Below are positions 22,221 through 34,039 of a DNA stretch of 64,000 nucleotides, one piece after another. The stretch comes from Epiperipatus broadwayi (lineage: Eukaryota; Onychophora; Udeonychophora; Euonychophora; Peripatidae). The stretch is taken from NCBI GenBank assembly GCA_028023455.1, contig JAQFVV010012423.1, positions 1,255,273 to 1,319,272 of the forward strand, written 5' to 3'. Each line of letters starts with the position of its first letter. Position 1 is the stretch's first letter. A model generated the notes under the pieces. It had not been told where the DNA came from. It saw nothing but the letters and a program-made list of their open reading frames with translations, and did not search any database. The position numbers were made by a program, and so were the translations under genes.

Positions 22221-22733
22221 TATATGTATAAGGATGTATATAAGTCAAAAGAGACATTAATTTTCTTTGATGAGGGTATGTTAAGCAATTAAAATTAATT
22301 CTTAGGATACCTGAAGATAAAACCATTTTAAGAGTTAATCAATGCTGAATGATGGATGTTCTTAAGTTTTGGATAGTTCTCAAAAGAGTCCATAAGTCTT
22401 AAAGAAAAGCAGGATGGAGAATACCAAACAAATATATGTGTTATCTATAAAGGAGGCACATGACAATCAATCCATCAAAGGAAATTAAATAAAAAAGGGA
22501 AGAAAAAGAAAGAACCCTATATATATATATATATAAACCTCCTTGTCCTTTTATTTAAATTGAATGATGCTTAATATAGAGAAAGAGAAAGGGTTAGAAA
22601 AAAAATAGAGCAAATAATAAGGGTTGATAAAAGCAGGAAAGAAAAACAAGCTCCAGAACTTTATATTTAATGCAAACATTGACACACATTAAGTGTCCAA
22701 ATTTTAATGGTAAATATAAAATTTGAACTCTTT

Positions 22734-22749
22734 TAAGAGGGGGGTAATT
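22734..22749 (+). other. Polypurine tract of element A
   Basis: A purine run (AAGAGGGGGG) followed by TAATT directly abuts the 3' LTR start at 22750. Such tracts prime plus-strand DNA synthesis in LTR elements. Confidence 0.75.
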
Positions 22750-23738
22750 TGAGAGTACCATATGAGCCTCACCTAAAACAATGTGTTTCTTTGTGAATTT
22801 AACTGTGCCTATATCGAATCAACAGATATAAATAACATACACCTATCTTAAGCTTTTCATATATCAACTATATACATAAACTAGTTAGTATTAAAAGAAT
22901 AATTCTAAAAATGAATAATTCTAATTTGTTTATACACACAAATAAATAAATGTTTTCAACTAATAGTATTTTTTTTTATTAACCAAAACTTGACATTGAC
23001 AAAGCTGTAAGCCATCATTGCATTTTATCAGTTGAAACAAAGAAAATAAACATTTACAGTTCATTACAAATTGTATATTTTAAACAATAGAGAGCATGAG
23101 CATGATTATGTGATATGCTTGCAGAAATTAATCCAGTATAAAAATGAACTAATTTTGTTATAACAATAATCTTCTATTTAATTATCAAGGCAATAACTAC
23201 GTCTGTAAATTTAAATATGTTCGAATTTAGAACACATTTAAGAAAAAAAGAAGATTCACTATTTAAAACTGTCTTCAAGTAATTAATTTACTTACTTTTA
23301 ATATTATAAAGAACTATAAAAAAATAATCATTGAATTTGACAAGGTTATAAGAGTTATCAACATCTTCGAAAAGAGTTTTCAAAATATATGTTTAAGAAG
23401 ACAAAAATTATAAAGATGTTCTCTGGCTAGACAATTTATGCCAAGGATTTCTGCTGATGTTTTAAACTTGAACATGTAAATTTATTTTTACTTAATGCCT
23501 AAGGTATAATCATCGTAATTTCCACTAAAAAAGTTGCCTTAATAATGGAGTATTATATTAAAGAAGATTTTAAATATTTTACTATGCAAATATTTAAAAG
23601 AATGAATATTTGGATTACTTCTTCAAAGGATGATCAAGGAACTTTACCTTTCAACATTCATCATCATTTTATTTTGTCTAAGGATGAATATGAAACCATT
23701 ATTCTTTTGCATCTTGGAATACTTCATTGTGCACTTTA
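22750..23738 (+). repeat. 3' LTR of element A
   Basis: It starts TGAGAGTACC and runs to the shared ...GCACTTTA. It is the partner of 18429-19421, with the same 5' portion apart from two substitutions and a 2-bp gap. The last 250 bp differ at about 13 sites, mostly transitions. This asymmetry is discussed as a finding. Confidence 0.9.
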
Positions 23739-23739
23739 A

Positions 23740-25570
23740 TAACTCTTAAACTATATTTCCTTTGGGGGATAATTATATTTACGTGGAAAAATTACTTCGT
23801 ATATTAAATTGGAGAACTGATAAGATGAACATTTTATTTTTATTTATTTAATAAAATTTAGATGTTGATATTTTGATATTTGCTCTGGTGAACGTGACGG
23901 CTGACTAAGGTAAAAGTTTTTAAATTATTTCAATTTGTAAGTAAGTTTTATTATATTCCAAATTGAATCTTACCTGACAATTATCATAATTTCTTTTTAA
24001 ACATTCATAATTAATATCACAATACATTCTATTATTAATCTATTGTGAATGGATGTTATCTTATATAGACATATAACACACACTGAATCATTTTAATGAC
24101 ACAATACGTAGATTTATAATGTATGGTGGTATTATTTATTGTACACATGATTTTAAATTATATATATGTAAATAATTACATTATGTTTTTTTCTGAATGT
24201 TAAGTTGTTTATTATTGTATATATAAGCACAGATTATAATTCTAAATTTTAATATTTTTATTATTTATGTGATAATATTTTTGTTTCTATTACGGATTAA
24301 AATGTGTTAAACTTGATTTTAAAATTAAACAGGTCTCGTTTGTTTATTTTATTTAGTCATTTTATAAAACCAATAATTATACATATACATACTCACATAT
24401 ATATATATATTGAATCAACTTAGTGATTTAATATTTATAAAAAAGTTGTATATAGCTTATACTAAATTTATCATTACTATGGGATATTTTTGGAAATGCC
24501 TGAAGAGAGTCAATTGCGATTTCTACTCTGAGCTCGAATTCCGAGAGTAACAAGGTTGGTTATTAATAGAGGAGTGGATTGGATTATATTTTAAATCACA
24601 TCATCCATGGCATTCTATAAGAAGACTCAAAGTCTGACTATAGGTAGATGTGACTTCCTCGAGTCCTGAAAAGGATCGTCCCGTTATAGTATATTTCATG
24701 AAACTCTAAGAAATTATTAAAGAAATTTATTTCATTATATATAAGCCATTTGATCACAACTTTCACAGAATTCCTTGAGAGAAGTTGTTTACAACTTAGA
24801 GGAGCCAAATGGAACTTTCTTGAAAAATTGCATCATTCTACAAGACACAGGAGACAATTGATTTAATATGAAGAAATCACCACCTGGAGTAAATTAATTC
24901 ATTCTCATTAAGCTTCACTGGTTGTAGAGTCTAGAATAAAGAACTTTCCTACAAGAACTTTAAAAAAAAAAAATTTCCCAGAAATAGTAAAACTTCACTT
25001 ATATATATATTATGTGTGCATATTTTTCTTTGTTTTAGAGCTTTTAGAGATAATAGGTTTACTGGCCAGGTAAAACAGTCTCAATAATAAAATTTCATTT
25101 CTATTTTTATGTGCACATGCAATACTATGCGTGGATGTATGAACGTTTAGATAGTTAGGATACATTATATTGTTTCTGTTTGAACTGTTGAGAATAAAGG
25201 ATCTCATCGTCGTAAATAAATTAAATGTTTGGGATTATAATATTATTTGGCTTCTTATACTTATCCAGATTTATTTGAATTTCATAAAGGCTTTAATGTA
25301 ACATTTATTTATAAAATTATTTGTAACAGCTTCGTGATTGAATGTTATAAGTTGATCAGAGCCATTTAAACTCTTACGACCATTTGTTTATTAATATTTA
25401 TTAGTGATGTAAATAAAATTGGATGATTTTTCACGTAATCAGTTTGTATTAATTATTTCATTTGTTCACTCACATCAATTCAGTCACATTATTATTATTT
25501 TTAGCCCCGAGATCATTAATCATTTATTATTTTAATTATACATTTATTTAACGCACATTGATTACATAAG
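23740..25570. other. No recognised gene; GC-enriched patch at 24480-24960
   Basis: Most of this stretch is plain AT-rich DNA. From about 24480 to 24960 composition rises slightly, with phrases such as 'gagctcgaattccgagag' and 'ggatcgtcccgttatag', suggesting an unidentified old element, but no motif or partner copy was found. The frame at 25010-25207 has no support. Confidence 0.5.
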
Positions 25571-25571
25571 T

Positions 25572-25680
25572 AATACTTACTAACGCAATAAACCTAAAGC
25601 ATGTGCGGTTGAAAATGCCACGTCCCTACCTTCGCATTTTCAACCGCACATGCTTTAGGTTTATTGCCTTAGTAAATATT
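25572..25680. repeat. Short hairpin element, 34-bp perfect arms
   Basis: Bases 25585-25618 and 25634-25667 are perfect reverse complements around a 15-bp spacer. The symmetry extends imperfectly to 25572 and 25680. The arm contains 'catgtgcggttgaaaatgc', more G+C-rich than the flanks. This is a miniature foldback with no coding content. Confidence 0.85.
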
Positions 25681-25689
25681 ATTTTAATT

Positions 25690-26280
25690 ATATTAAAAGT
25701 TAATAAAATTACCTTTTGATTTTAAATATATGTTTTTGTAGAGCTTTAATTTTGGTTTATATTTATGAAGAATGTCACAGATATTATAGTTAGTAATTTC
25801 GTTCAATGAAATTTAAATAGAATTTTAAAAGAGCCTCAACATATAAATCAATATTATAGAAAATTAGTATCGGAACCTAAAGGGCATTCTTTGTGCCCAC
25901 ATGTAGCATTACAATATATATATATACCCATATACTATAAAATGTATATTCAATTAGTATTTTTTTTTCTTATAGATTAGGAATCTTTAAATTTCCAACA
26001 TATGCTTAGTCTAAACAAAATTCCCATTCATTTAGATCAAAAATAAATTAGATAGCAAATTTCTTTTGGATTTATTAATATTGATTTTCATTTTTTAATT
26101 ATGTCTTTGTTTTATTAAAACATTTTTGTAAATATATAACCATTTTCTTTATTTTAGTTCAGCTAAGTTTTACATTCACCAATTTACTTCTTCTCTTGAG
26201 GCAAATTACATGTAATGATAATTAGTACAATCTACTATTGTATATATACAAATGAAATGTCCATTAATTAAAAAAACTAT
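25690..26280. other. AT-rich DNA without recognised gene
   Basis: Nothing recognised. Confidence 0.6.
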
Positions 26281-26284
26281 TGTA

Positions 26285-26456
26285 ATAACAATAAAAATAA
26301 TAAATATAATGGCAATTAGCTATTATATACAGTCTTTCAATTCACAGAAGTACTTCCCGTTGAGGAGGATTAAGGAATTAACTGAAAGTGACTTTGGGGA
26401 TTGAAATCCTGTATATAATAGTTAATTACTGTTATATTTATTATTTTAATTGTTAT
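26285..26456. repeat. MITE-like inverted repeat, about 47-bp arms
   Basis: Bases 26285-26331 are imperfectly reverse-complementary to 26410-26456. The unique centre (26332-26409) includes 'acttcccgttgaggagg'. Size and layout fit a MITE, but the transposon superfamily cannot be assigned. Confidence 0.7.
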
Positions 26457-26469
26457 ATACATATTTAGA

Positions 26470-27300
26470 AATTTATGACATTAACTATATAAAAAATTTG
26501 AAAGTTTATTGTTCATGTAAATTTAGTTAGTAGATATCTAATTTCACTTATTAAAACATATCGCAGATCTATATATCTATTCATGTAAAGAATATATATG
26601 AGATGAGACTAATAGCAAACTGTGGGAAGATGACAAAATTCCAGATTAGCTACTAAAAGATGTATAACAAAATGTTTGAGAGAATTAGTTATTAGTAATT
26701 TAAATAATTCATAATGAATTTAAAAAAAAAAAACTAATGCAATAAATAAGAAAATTTGTAAAAAGAAGTTTAATTCCATTGTTATTAAATATTGTTGAGA
26801 ATAATGAATAAATGCATTTAAGATATGTGAATGCATGAAACTAATTAGGGATTAGAAAGAATAGGGGTGCAGTTAGAGTGATGAGGACTATAGTGAGATT
26901 TATATATAAAAGGAGAGTTAATATTTATTGTATCAATCTTGAAATAATAGTTTACTGAGCAAATTTAGTAAATCTTAAAAGATAACATTTTATTATGGAA
27001 AAAAGATTTACTATTAAGGTATAATATTATTTAAATAATACATTGTTGGAGTGAAATTCGAAAGTTATAATCGCAGTTGAATGTTATAATTAATTATTTA
27101 TTAGTATGCATTCAGAATAGGTTATATTTATTTATTTAAAGAGGTTTATTTAAACTTGAATAATTTGTCTCGGGGTTAAGTTGCAATCTTTATGTCTATA
27201 TAAATATATTGGTCCATAAATAAAGGTGGGTTTCCATCTTTATTGTTAACTAGAGATTGCCTTTACAACAGATTGAGATTATTGATTGTTATTGATATTG
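26470..27300. other. AT-rich DNA without recognised gene
   Basis: Nothing recognised. Confidence 0.6.
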
Positions 27301-27309
27301 AAATTGGTT

Positions 27310-27429
27310 ACATATTGAATAATATATTTATAAGGGACTTGAACTCAAATCTTCAAGCTCCCTAATCTATCCAATTTATAATATACAACTGATCCCATGA
27401 CCACATACATATGAAAAATATAAATGATC

Positions 27430-27433
<4 letters not shown>
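27310..27433 (-). repeat. Fragment of the hammerhead-like repeat family
   Basis: The order 'ttgaactcaaat...cttcaagctccct' then 'aaatgatctccaatatat' matches the direct-repeat part of the 58-kb copy and, for the first half, the foldback at 35204-35392. It stops where a long (TA)n tract begins, before the hammerhead-like core. Confidence 0.6.

Positions 27434-27513
<80 letters not shown>
27434..27513. repeat. (TA)n microsatellite
   Basis: About 80 bp of uninterrupted TA immediately upstream of the RTE LINE. A second TA tract lies just past the LINE's 3' end. Confidence 0.95.
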
Positions 27514-27518
<5 letters not shown>

Positions 27519-30500
27519 GAGTTTGCTATTAACTGAAAGGAGACCCTTTGATTCCTCTTGAAGGCCTTAAAGGAACCGAGCAGGGCAAATTCCTAATGTC
27601 CACTCCATACGTTCTTGTTGTTGCAGCTGTTATTACTATGTGATTATTCATATAGTATATGAACATGGATGGGCTGCTCACCAACATGCATTAGCCAGTG
27701 TGGTGAGTTTATTGGCTTTTTACCTCTGAGTTTAAGATCGAGAAACACCATGGTCTTTCTTCTCAGTGCCTGATAAGGCAGAATGAATGTTTGTGTAAAT
27801 GATAAATATTTTTCCAATACATATATACAATTATGACAGACAAAAATAAAGCATGGCCCTTATTCCCAGGAGGCTGTAAAGTCACCAACCAAGGCAGTGG
27901 TTGGTGGCCGAAGGTGGAGGGTGCTAAGAATCCCCTGATTGTGGACCCAGGCTGCCATTTGATGACGACTTTTTATTTAGGTACTTACAACTGCAGATCA
28001 CTTTCAAGTGAAGGAAGATTGCAAGAATTAGAAGAAGAATTGTCTTATATTAAACGGGACATTATTGGATGTTGTGAAGTTAGAAGAAAAGGTGAAGAAA
28101 CAATTGATTTAAAAAGTGGACATATACTCTATTATAAAGGCACACATATTGGAAATACAAGTGGAGTAGGATTCATTATAAATAAAAAGTGGAAGAACAA
28201 TATTGTGGAGATTGATGGTGTATCGGACAGAGTTGCAAGATTAGTTATACAACTTAATAGCAGATACCAAATGCAGATAATTCAGGTTTATGCCCCAACA
28301 AGTTCTCATAGTGATGAAGTAGTAGAAGATTTTTATATGGATGTACAAAAGGCTTTTGATCAGAGTAAACAACATTTTAAAATTGTTATGGGAGACATTA
28401 ATGCTAGAATTGGTAGACAAATGAAAGATGAAATTGCTGTAGGTAATTTTGGTTATGGTAATAGAAATGAGAGAGGACATAGACTTGTGGAGTTTGCAGA
28501 AAAAGAAAAACTTTATATTATGAATTGAATTTTTGAGAAAAATGTTAAAAGGAAATGGACATGGAAGCATCCAAATGAAGGTACAGCAGAATTGGATTAT
28601 ATTTTGACTAACAGGAAATACATATTTCAAGATTGTAATGTTCTTAATAAATTTAACACAGGAAGTGATCATCGATTAGTAAGGTGTAAGTTACGTGTTA
28701 ATGTAAAACTAGAGAGACAAAAATTTTTGAGAAAAACAATATTTACAGTTGATATTCCTAATCTTCAGAAACATTCTAATGAATTTAAATTAGAACTTAC
28801 AAATAGGTTTCAAGTGTTAGGAGATTTTGAACATGATTCAGATTTGAATGAAATTAATATAAAAATAACTGATACACTTTTAAAAACTGCAACAAAGATA
28901 GCTGGTAGAAAAAAGCAGCAATTGACTAATAAAATTTCTACTGGGACTAGAGAATTTATGAAGAAAAGAAGGAATATGAAGATATACAAAAATGATGTAT
29001 TAAAAAGAATTGAATATCTCGAATTTTGTAAAATGGTACGGAAAAAAGTTGAAAATGATATAAGAAAGTATAACTGTGAAATAGCAAGGAAAGCTGTAGA
29101 AGAAAATAAAAGTCTCAAGAATGTTAAACAACATTTTGGTATTGGTAGGAAATTTATATCTGCAATAAGAAAAAAAGATGGAATTATTACTAAAAAGAGA
29201 GATGACATCATGAAATTGGTAGAAGATTTATATCAAGAATTATATAGTAATAAAGAACAAGTACCTCCTATATCTATTACATCTTCCGAATTGCCCAGAA
29301 TTTTAAATGAAGAAGTGAGACATGCAATTAAATGTATGAAGAAAGGAAAGGCTCCAGGAAATGATGGAATTATAACTGATATATTAAAAGAAGGAGGTGA
29401 AGAAATAGAAACAATTTTAGCAAAGTTACATACCAAATGTCTAAATGATAAAGATGTACCGGAAGATTGGAAGAATGCAGTAATAATATTAATATTTAAA
29501 AAAGGTGATAAAGAAGATATTAGAAATTACAGGCCTATCAGCCTTTTATCAGTTTTATATAAAAATTTTACCAAGATAATTACAACTCGTCTACAGAGAC
29601 CTTTGGATTTCCATCAACCAAGAGAACAAGCTGGATTTAAAAGTGGTTTTAGTACAATAGATCATATCCAGGTATTAAGAGAAGTCATAGAAAGGACAAA
29701 TGAATATGAGTTGTCATTATGTTTTGGATTTGTAGATTATGAAAAGGCATTCGATTCTATACACATTTCTTCAGTGATTAAAGCATTGGATCATCAAGGT
29801 ATAGATCCAGGATATTGTCATATTTTAAAGAATATTTATAAAAATGCAACAGCAACAATTAGATTCCATAATGATACCGGAAAAATCAACATTGAGAAAG
29901 GTGTAAGGCAAGGTGACTCCATATCTCCAAAACTTTTTACAGCAGTGCTGCAAGAAGTATTTTGTGGATTAAAATGGGAAACTAAAGGAATGAAAGTAAA
30001 TGGAGAATATTTAAGTCATTTAGATTTTGCAGATGATGTAGTTGTTTTTGAAAATAATGCTTCAGAGCTGCAGGAAATGTTGCAGGAGTTAGCAGATGAA
30101 AGTAGAAAAGTAGGACTAAAGATAAATGTTAAAAAGACTAAAGTAATGTTTAATCGATTTGCTCAAAATATGAAAATAAAGATTGATTATGAAGAATTAG
30201 AAGAAGTTAACAGTTACAAATACCTATGTCAGATTATTAATACAGATGGAAACATAATGGAGGAAATTAATCATAGAATTAAACTTGGTTGGAGTGCTTT
30301 TGGTAGAAATAACTTGATACTAAAAGGAAATATGCCTATGTGTTTGAAAAGAATGGTTTTTAACAAATGTGTTTTACCAGTTCTTACTTATGGATCTGAG
30401 ACTTGGACACTTAATAGAAGAGCAATACAGAGACTTCAGACCACTCAAAGGAGTATGGAGAGATGTATGTTGGGAGTAACAAGAAGAGATTGAAAACGCA

Positions 30501-30793
30501 ATGTATGGGTAAGACAACAAACAGGTGTTACTGACCTTATTGAAAAAATTAAAAGATTGAGAAGGAGTTGGGCTGGGCATATTGCTAGAAGAAATGATAA
30601 TAGATGGACAATTGAAATTTTAAACTGGATTCCAAGAGATTGTAAAAGACCCAGAAAGAGACCACATGTGACATGGATGGATGAAATAAGAAAATGTGCA
30701 GGGGTGTTGTGGAAAAGAGAAGCTAAATATCGGAGAAGATGGATTAAACTTGGAGAGACCTTCATCCTGCAGTGGATTGATAATGGTTGATGA
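27514..30793 (+). mobile_element. Near-complete RTE-clade LINE
   Basis: The element comprises a leader of about 320 bp that is less AT-rich than the flanks, one long frame coding endonuclease plus reverse transcriptase, and a very short 3' end with a (TGA)n-type tail. Short 3' ends with a 2- to 4-bp tandem tail are typical of RTE elements. The exact 5' boundary is not visible: it lies somewhere after the (TA)n at 27513. The 3' boundary lies at the TGA/TA junction near 30793. Two other copies are in the window: the truncated tail at 1963-2185 and the old relic at 61502-61960. Confidence 0.85.
27833..30790 (+). pseudogene. RTE endonuclease-reverse transcriptase with two TGA stops
   Basis: One continuous frame of 985 codons is interrupted only by TGA at 28526-28528 and at 30491-30493; all three open segments share the frame. 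The APE-type endonuclease comes first, with catalytic positions visible as N53 (YNCRSL), E82 (CCEVR), D188 and N190 (GDINARIG) and D279-H280 (SDHRLV). The RT follows, with NYRPISLL, an AFDS box, GVRQGDS and the active site FADD at residues 732-735. A C-terminal basic and tryptophan-rich block ends in GETFILQW. The protein nicks a target site and copies the element RNA from it. The second stop sits in a conserved R-D-x-K-R context where a CGA-to-TGA change explains it. With only two nonsense changes the copy is young. Longer antisense frames are shadows. Confidence 0.9.
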
Positions 30794-30796
30794 TGA

Positions 30797-30797
<1 letters not shown>

Positions 30798-30848
<51 letters not shown>

Positions 30849-30870
30849 TATATATAATATATATATATAT
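30798..30870. repeat. (TA)n microsatellite at the LINE 3' end
   Basis: TA runs with an 'aaaatatatatat' interruption follow the LINE tail directly. Confidence 0.9.
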
Positions 30871-30879
30871 ATATTGTAA

Positions 30880-31225
30880 CCATATATTTTAGTATAAAAT
30901 ATATTAATTGATGTAACTGGTATAAAAATTTCTCTTTCTTCTTTGGTGATTTGATTGGCTTGATTCGCACTTTGAACAGATTACTTTCTTATATTATTTT
31001 AATAAATTTAAATTTGCTTCGTTCCATATACTAATTCATATCAGAATGTTTAACTTTTTAAAATTTTTACAACACATTAAAATTTGGTAAAATATTATTA
31101 AAAATAATAATATTATTTTTATTTATTTAAAATGATCTTAAATTATTATTTCTATTGAATTAACAAAAAAACCATTTGTTCAATTAAAATAAATTATTAA
31201 AAATAAATACAGTAATTACGTATGC
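30880..31225. other. AT-rich DNA without recognised gene
   Basis: Nothing recognised. Confidence 0.6.
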
Positions 31226-31229
31226 ATCT

Positions 31230-31557
31230 CAATGTAATAAAAGAAAAGAGCGCGAATTTAAGGGAAGATCGTCTGTTAGTTTGCTTTTGGAGGGAGAAAG
31301 AAAAGAAAATGGTAAAGGCAAATGGTGTAAATTTGCTAAGCTTATTTTAAAATAGTTAAAAAGTAAACGGATTACCACAAAATTTGCTATAAACGAAAAA
31401 ATAACCTAGTGGTATTTAATTAAGATGAATTGCTAAATTTAAAAGTCTGTTCAAGTTGGCTGGCCAAGTGGATCAAGTCACCGGTAACAATTTTCCAATA
31501 TTACATTTTTAAAATGTCGGAGCTTCCCAGTTTAAAAGAATTAATTGCAATAGTTTG
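31230..31557 (+). CDS. Candidate first exon of an unidentified host gene
   Basis: This is a weak call. Composition rises from about 31240, with several CpGs. A short conserved-looking leader (about 31440-31513) leads to an ATG at 31514 in an AAA-ATG context. The frame encodes 14 residues beginning MSELPSLKEL and then meets GTATGT at 31558, a good 5' splice site. A nearby acceptor-like TTACAG at 31620 would create an immediate stop, so the true next exon would lie further on, possibly beyond the elements downstream. No homolog is recognised. The region could equally be part of an unrecognised repeat. It is listed because no other stretch of the window looks like unique host coding DNA. Confidence 0.25.
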
Positions 31558-31559
31558 GT

Positions 31560-32730
31560 ATGTTTTAAAATGTTTATTATTCTACAATTTGGAAAAATTA
31601 AATAAGTATTTTAATTACAGAAGTTTTATGAAAATGAAAATTTGTTTTTTTAAAAATAAGAAGTTTAAATTAAAGTAAAATGTTAAAGTTATCAATATAG
31701 TTTAATATTTCCGTTTCTAATTCTAATAAAAATATAGTATTGATTGATATTTAACTTTACAATGCCAATCATATATTTGTTAGTTAATTTGTTTAACATT
31801 TGGATAATAAACCGTCTTCAAAATAGTTAATCCAAGCTATTTTCTAATTTTAACGTCAGTTTGAAATGATTAAATTAATTGCTATAATTGGTATTCCTAG
31901 ATTTAAGCATGGATGAATAAATATTAGCATGGATGTGATAAACTTGGAATATTTTAATAGAGAGATGTAGAAATTAATAACTTATGAAAAACATTTTCAT
32001 TTAAATTCTGCGTGTCATGTTTTGAAATTGTTTCTTGTTTATGGAGCCACGTAAAATCGTTATTCTAATAGTGATTATCATAACTAACACAAATGGATAA
32101 AATTACATGTTTGGAATTTAACTATAACATAGCTATTACTTCGTGTATTTGTCGTTCGATACATCGTACCTGGATTCCACGGATTATATTTGGAGTTATA
32201 AAATGCTATGTAATCCAATTTGTGATACACACACCTGCTCTAATTCATGTGTTGAACTATAAAATGCGATATGTTTAATTTATATCATACACACACCTGT
32301 TAAATTTTATGTATTTGATGAATAATTCATTGCTTTAATTTTATAGTTATATGAACTTGCATGTGAAGTTCATAAGTTATGTTTTATTAAGTTTAAATTA
32401 ATAGGGGTTGAATAAAATATGTATTCAAGAGAATAGCGCTTGCGAAAAAGCTTAAAAAGTATTAAATGAATTCATGAGATGTATTAATCTTTATGGGGTA
32501 TTTTGTTAGTCTTTCCAGATTTATATTCCTATACTAATATTACTTATATTATATTACACATGTTTTATTTTAAGAAAGATAGGTTAGTACATTAGTTGTC
32601 CTGATTAGCGTAACATTTATTATGCAAGAACCCACATTTGCTAGAGTGTTAGTGTTTTTCTGAATGATCAGAATAACTGAAGGGGATGATTTTGACTTTA
32701 ATGTGAAGTAAATAGTAATGTTGTTTTAGA
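31560..32730. other. AT-rich DNA without recognised gene
   Basis: Short frames at 31430-31678 and 32093-32278 have no support. Around 32215-32300 a phrase 'gtgatacacacacctgctctaatt'-like recurs as 'catacacacacctgttaaatt', a local duplication of about 70 bp. Confidence 0.55.
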
Positions 32731-32739
32731 ATGTAAAGG

Positions 32740-32950
32740 GCATTAATCTGTGCTGGTGGTTAATCCACAGATTACTTTATTGCCATTTTGTATTTTACAC
32801 TCATTCTTGTGCTGGTGGTTAATCCGCGGAATAGTGTACTTGTACTTATTGCTTTATGATGGTGTATAAATACACAAAACGTTTAGTGTTATTTAATTCC
32901 TCCATGTAGATGAATACATCCACAGGAATATGTTTTACTTCATAGATATA
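32740..32950 (+). repeat. Dispersed repeat family with 65-bp internal duplication
   Basis: 'tgtgctggtggttaatcc' occurs at about 32744 and again at about 32809, 65 bp apart. About 100 bp later 'gatgaatacatccaca' follows. The same order, in reverse complement, is found at about 49855-50035, with a similar spacing between the paired phrases. It is therefore a repeat family with an internal tandem pair. The 49.9-kb copy carries a CTGATGA...GAAA motif; the matching part here is decayed. Confidence 0.65.
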
Positions 32951-32954
32951 AGTT

Positions 32955-33550
32955 GGGCAAAGTATTTTAGTTAATCTGCTAAATCATCTTCTTTCATTTT
33001 TAAGCATAATTTATAAGTTAGATCATCAACTTGTAGCAGGACATTCTATTCAAGTTACTTCATAATAATTAACTGTTGGTTGATTATTTACCGGAGTGTA
33101 AGTTTAAATTATCACTTTATTCAATGATTGCATTGTAGTCAAATCCTACAGACATAATATTATTTATTATATTATTATAAGTTTGCTGTATGGATTTATT
33201 GAATCTGGAAATGATGTTAAATATTTCATAAATTGATGCTGAATTTAGTATAATTTTCTCAATATTCATTGTATTAAAATTGAAATATAAGGTATGATTA
33301 GGTTCTTAAAAACTATACCTATGATATGTTATTGAAGAAAGTCGATGAAATTATAATTTATTTATTTTATTTGTTTATTTGTGTCTTTAATTATCACATT
33401 GGAATTAATTACTTATTATTCATAATTTTGTAAATAAAAGTTGATTTATAATTAAACTTACTGTGCCGTTGCTATGTGTCATTCATAAATCAGAAATCAT
33501 AAACCTTGGATAGAGCATGCATTGAAGTACATACTGTCGTCAACATGATA
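32955..33550. other. AT-rich DNA without recognised gene
   Basis: Nothing recognised. Confidence 0.6.
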
Positions 33551-33554
33551 TAAG

Positions 33555-33675
33555 AGTTTATTGATATTTTGAGAAATCATTTAGATGCTTTTCGTCTTTG
33601 GTAGTTTATGATGTGTAAGGTACAATAAAATCCCATATACCTTTTTCATCATTTTGGCTTTGCGTAGTTGATTCT
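33555..33675 (+). repeat. Dispersed repeat, second copy at 48880-49025 (minus)
   Basis: 'tgatgtgtaaggtacaataaaatcccata' style sequence (about 33610-33640) followed by 'ctttttcatca...ggctttgc' matches the reverse complement of about 48890-48960. The upstream part of the 49-kb copy has a CTGATGA box; here it is not recognisable. Confidence 0.6.
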
Positions 33676-34039
33676 AGTATGCCATACAAATTAATTATTA
33701 AACTTGTAAACAGATTTACCAAATAATGACACGATTAAATATCTTTACTTAACGTTTTTAAATTGTCATTCGTCAATAAAATAAGAGTCTCAATGATATA
33801 TTAAATTATAAAGGAACCCAAGTATTTATGTTTATTTATTGCAAAGCTTTACCTGGACTAGCATCTGTATTAGAAATCATAGAGATGATTTAAAATTTCA
33901 TAATCTTATGTGATTCCACAAATTATGCCATCTTGTACATGGTCGGCCATCGGGTCTCATACAATAAAAATTGCAAATTAAGGTTTGAAGATAATAACAT
34001 TACACTTATAATTTGATTAAAGTATTTTATCATAATACT

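Larger units (their letters stand above)
18429..23738 (+). mobile_element. LTR retrotransposon A (Ty3/gypsy-derived, non-autonomous)
   Basis: Two direct repeats of about 1 kb (18429-19421 and 22750-23738) bound an internal region of 3.3 kb with the hallmarks of an LTR element. A primer-binding site directly follows the first LTR, and a polypurine tract directly precedes the second. Inside are a coiled-coil gag-like gene with stops and frameshifts and remnants of a GPY/F integrase C-terminus. No reverse transcriptase, protease or RNase H was recognised, so movement would need enzymes from a related element. No convincing target-site duplication was found: the base pairs outside the two LTRs differ, which may mean recombination or terminal decay. 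The final dinucleotide is CA in the 5' LTR but AT in the 3' copy. Confidence 0.88.

Noticed and set aside
24480-24700. Hammerhead-like 'cctgaagagag' and 'cctgaaaaggatcgtcc' phrases
   Set aside because: The second core box (GAAA after the hairpin) is missing in both.
28241-29436. Antisense frames of 67-143 aa within the RTE LINE
   Set aside because: They lie opposite a convincing endonuclease-RT frame and have no motif of their own.
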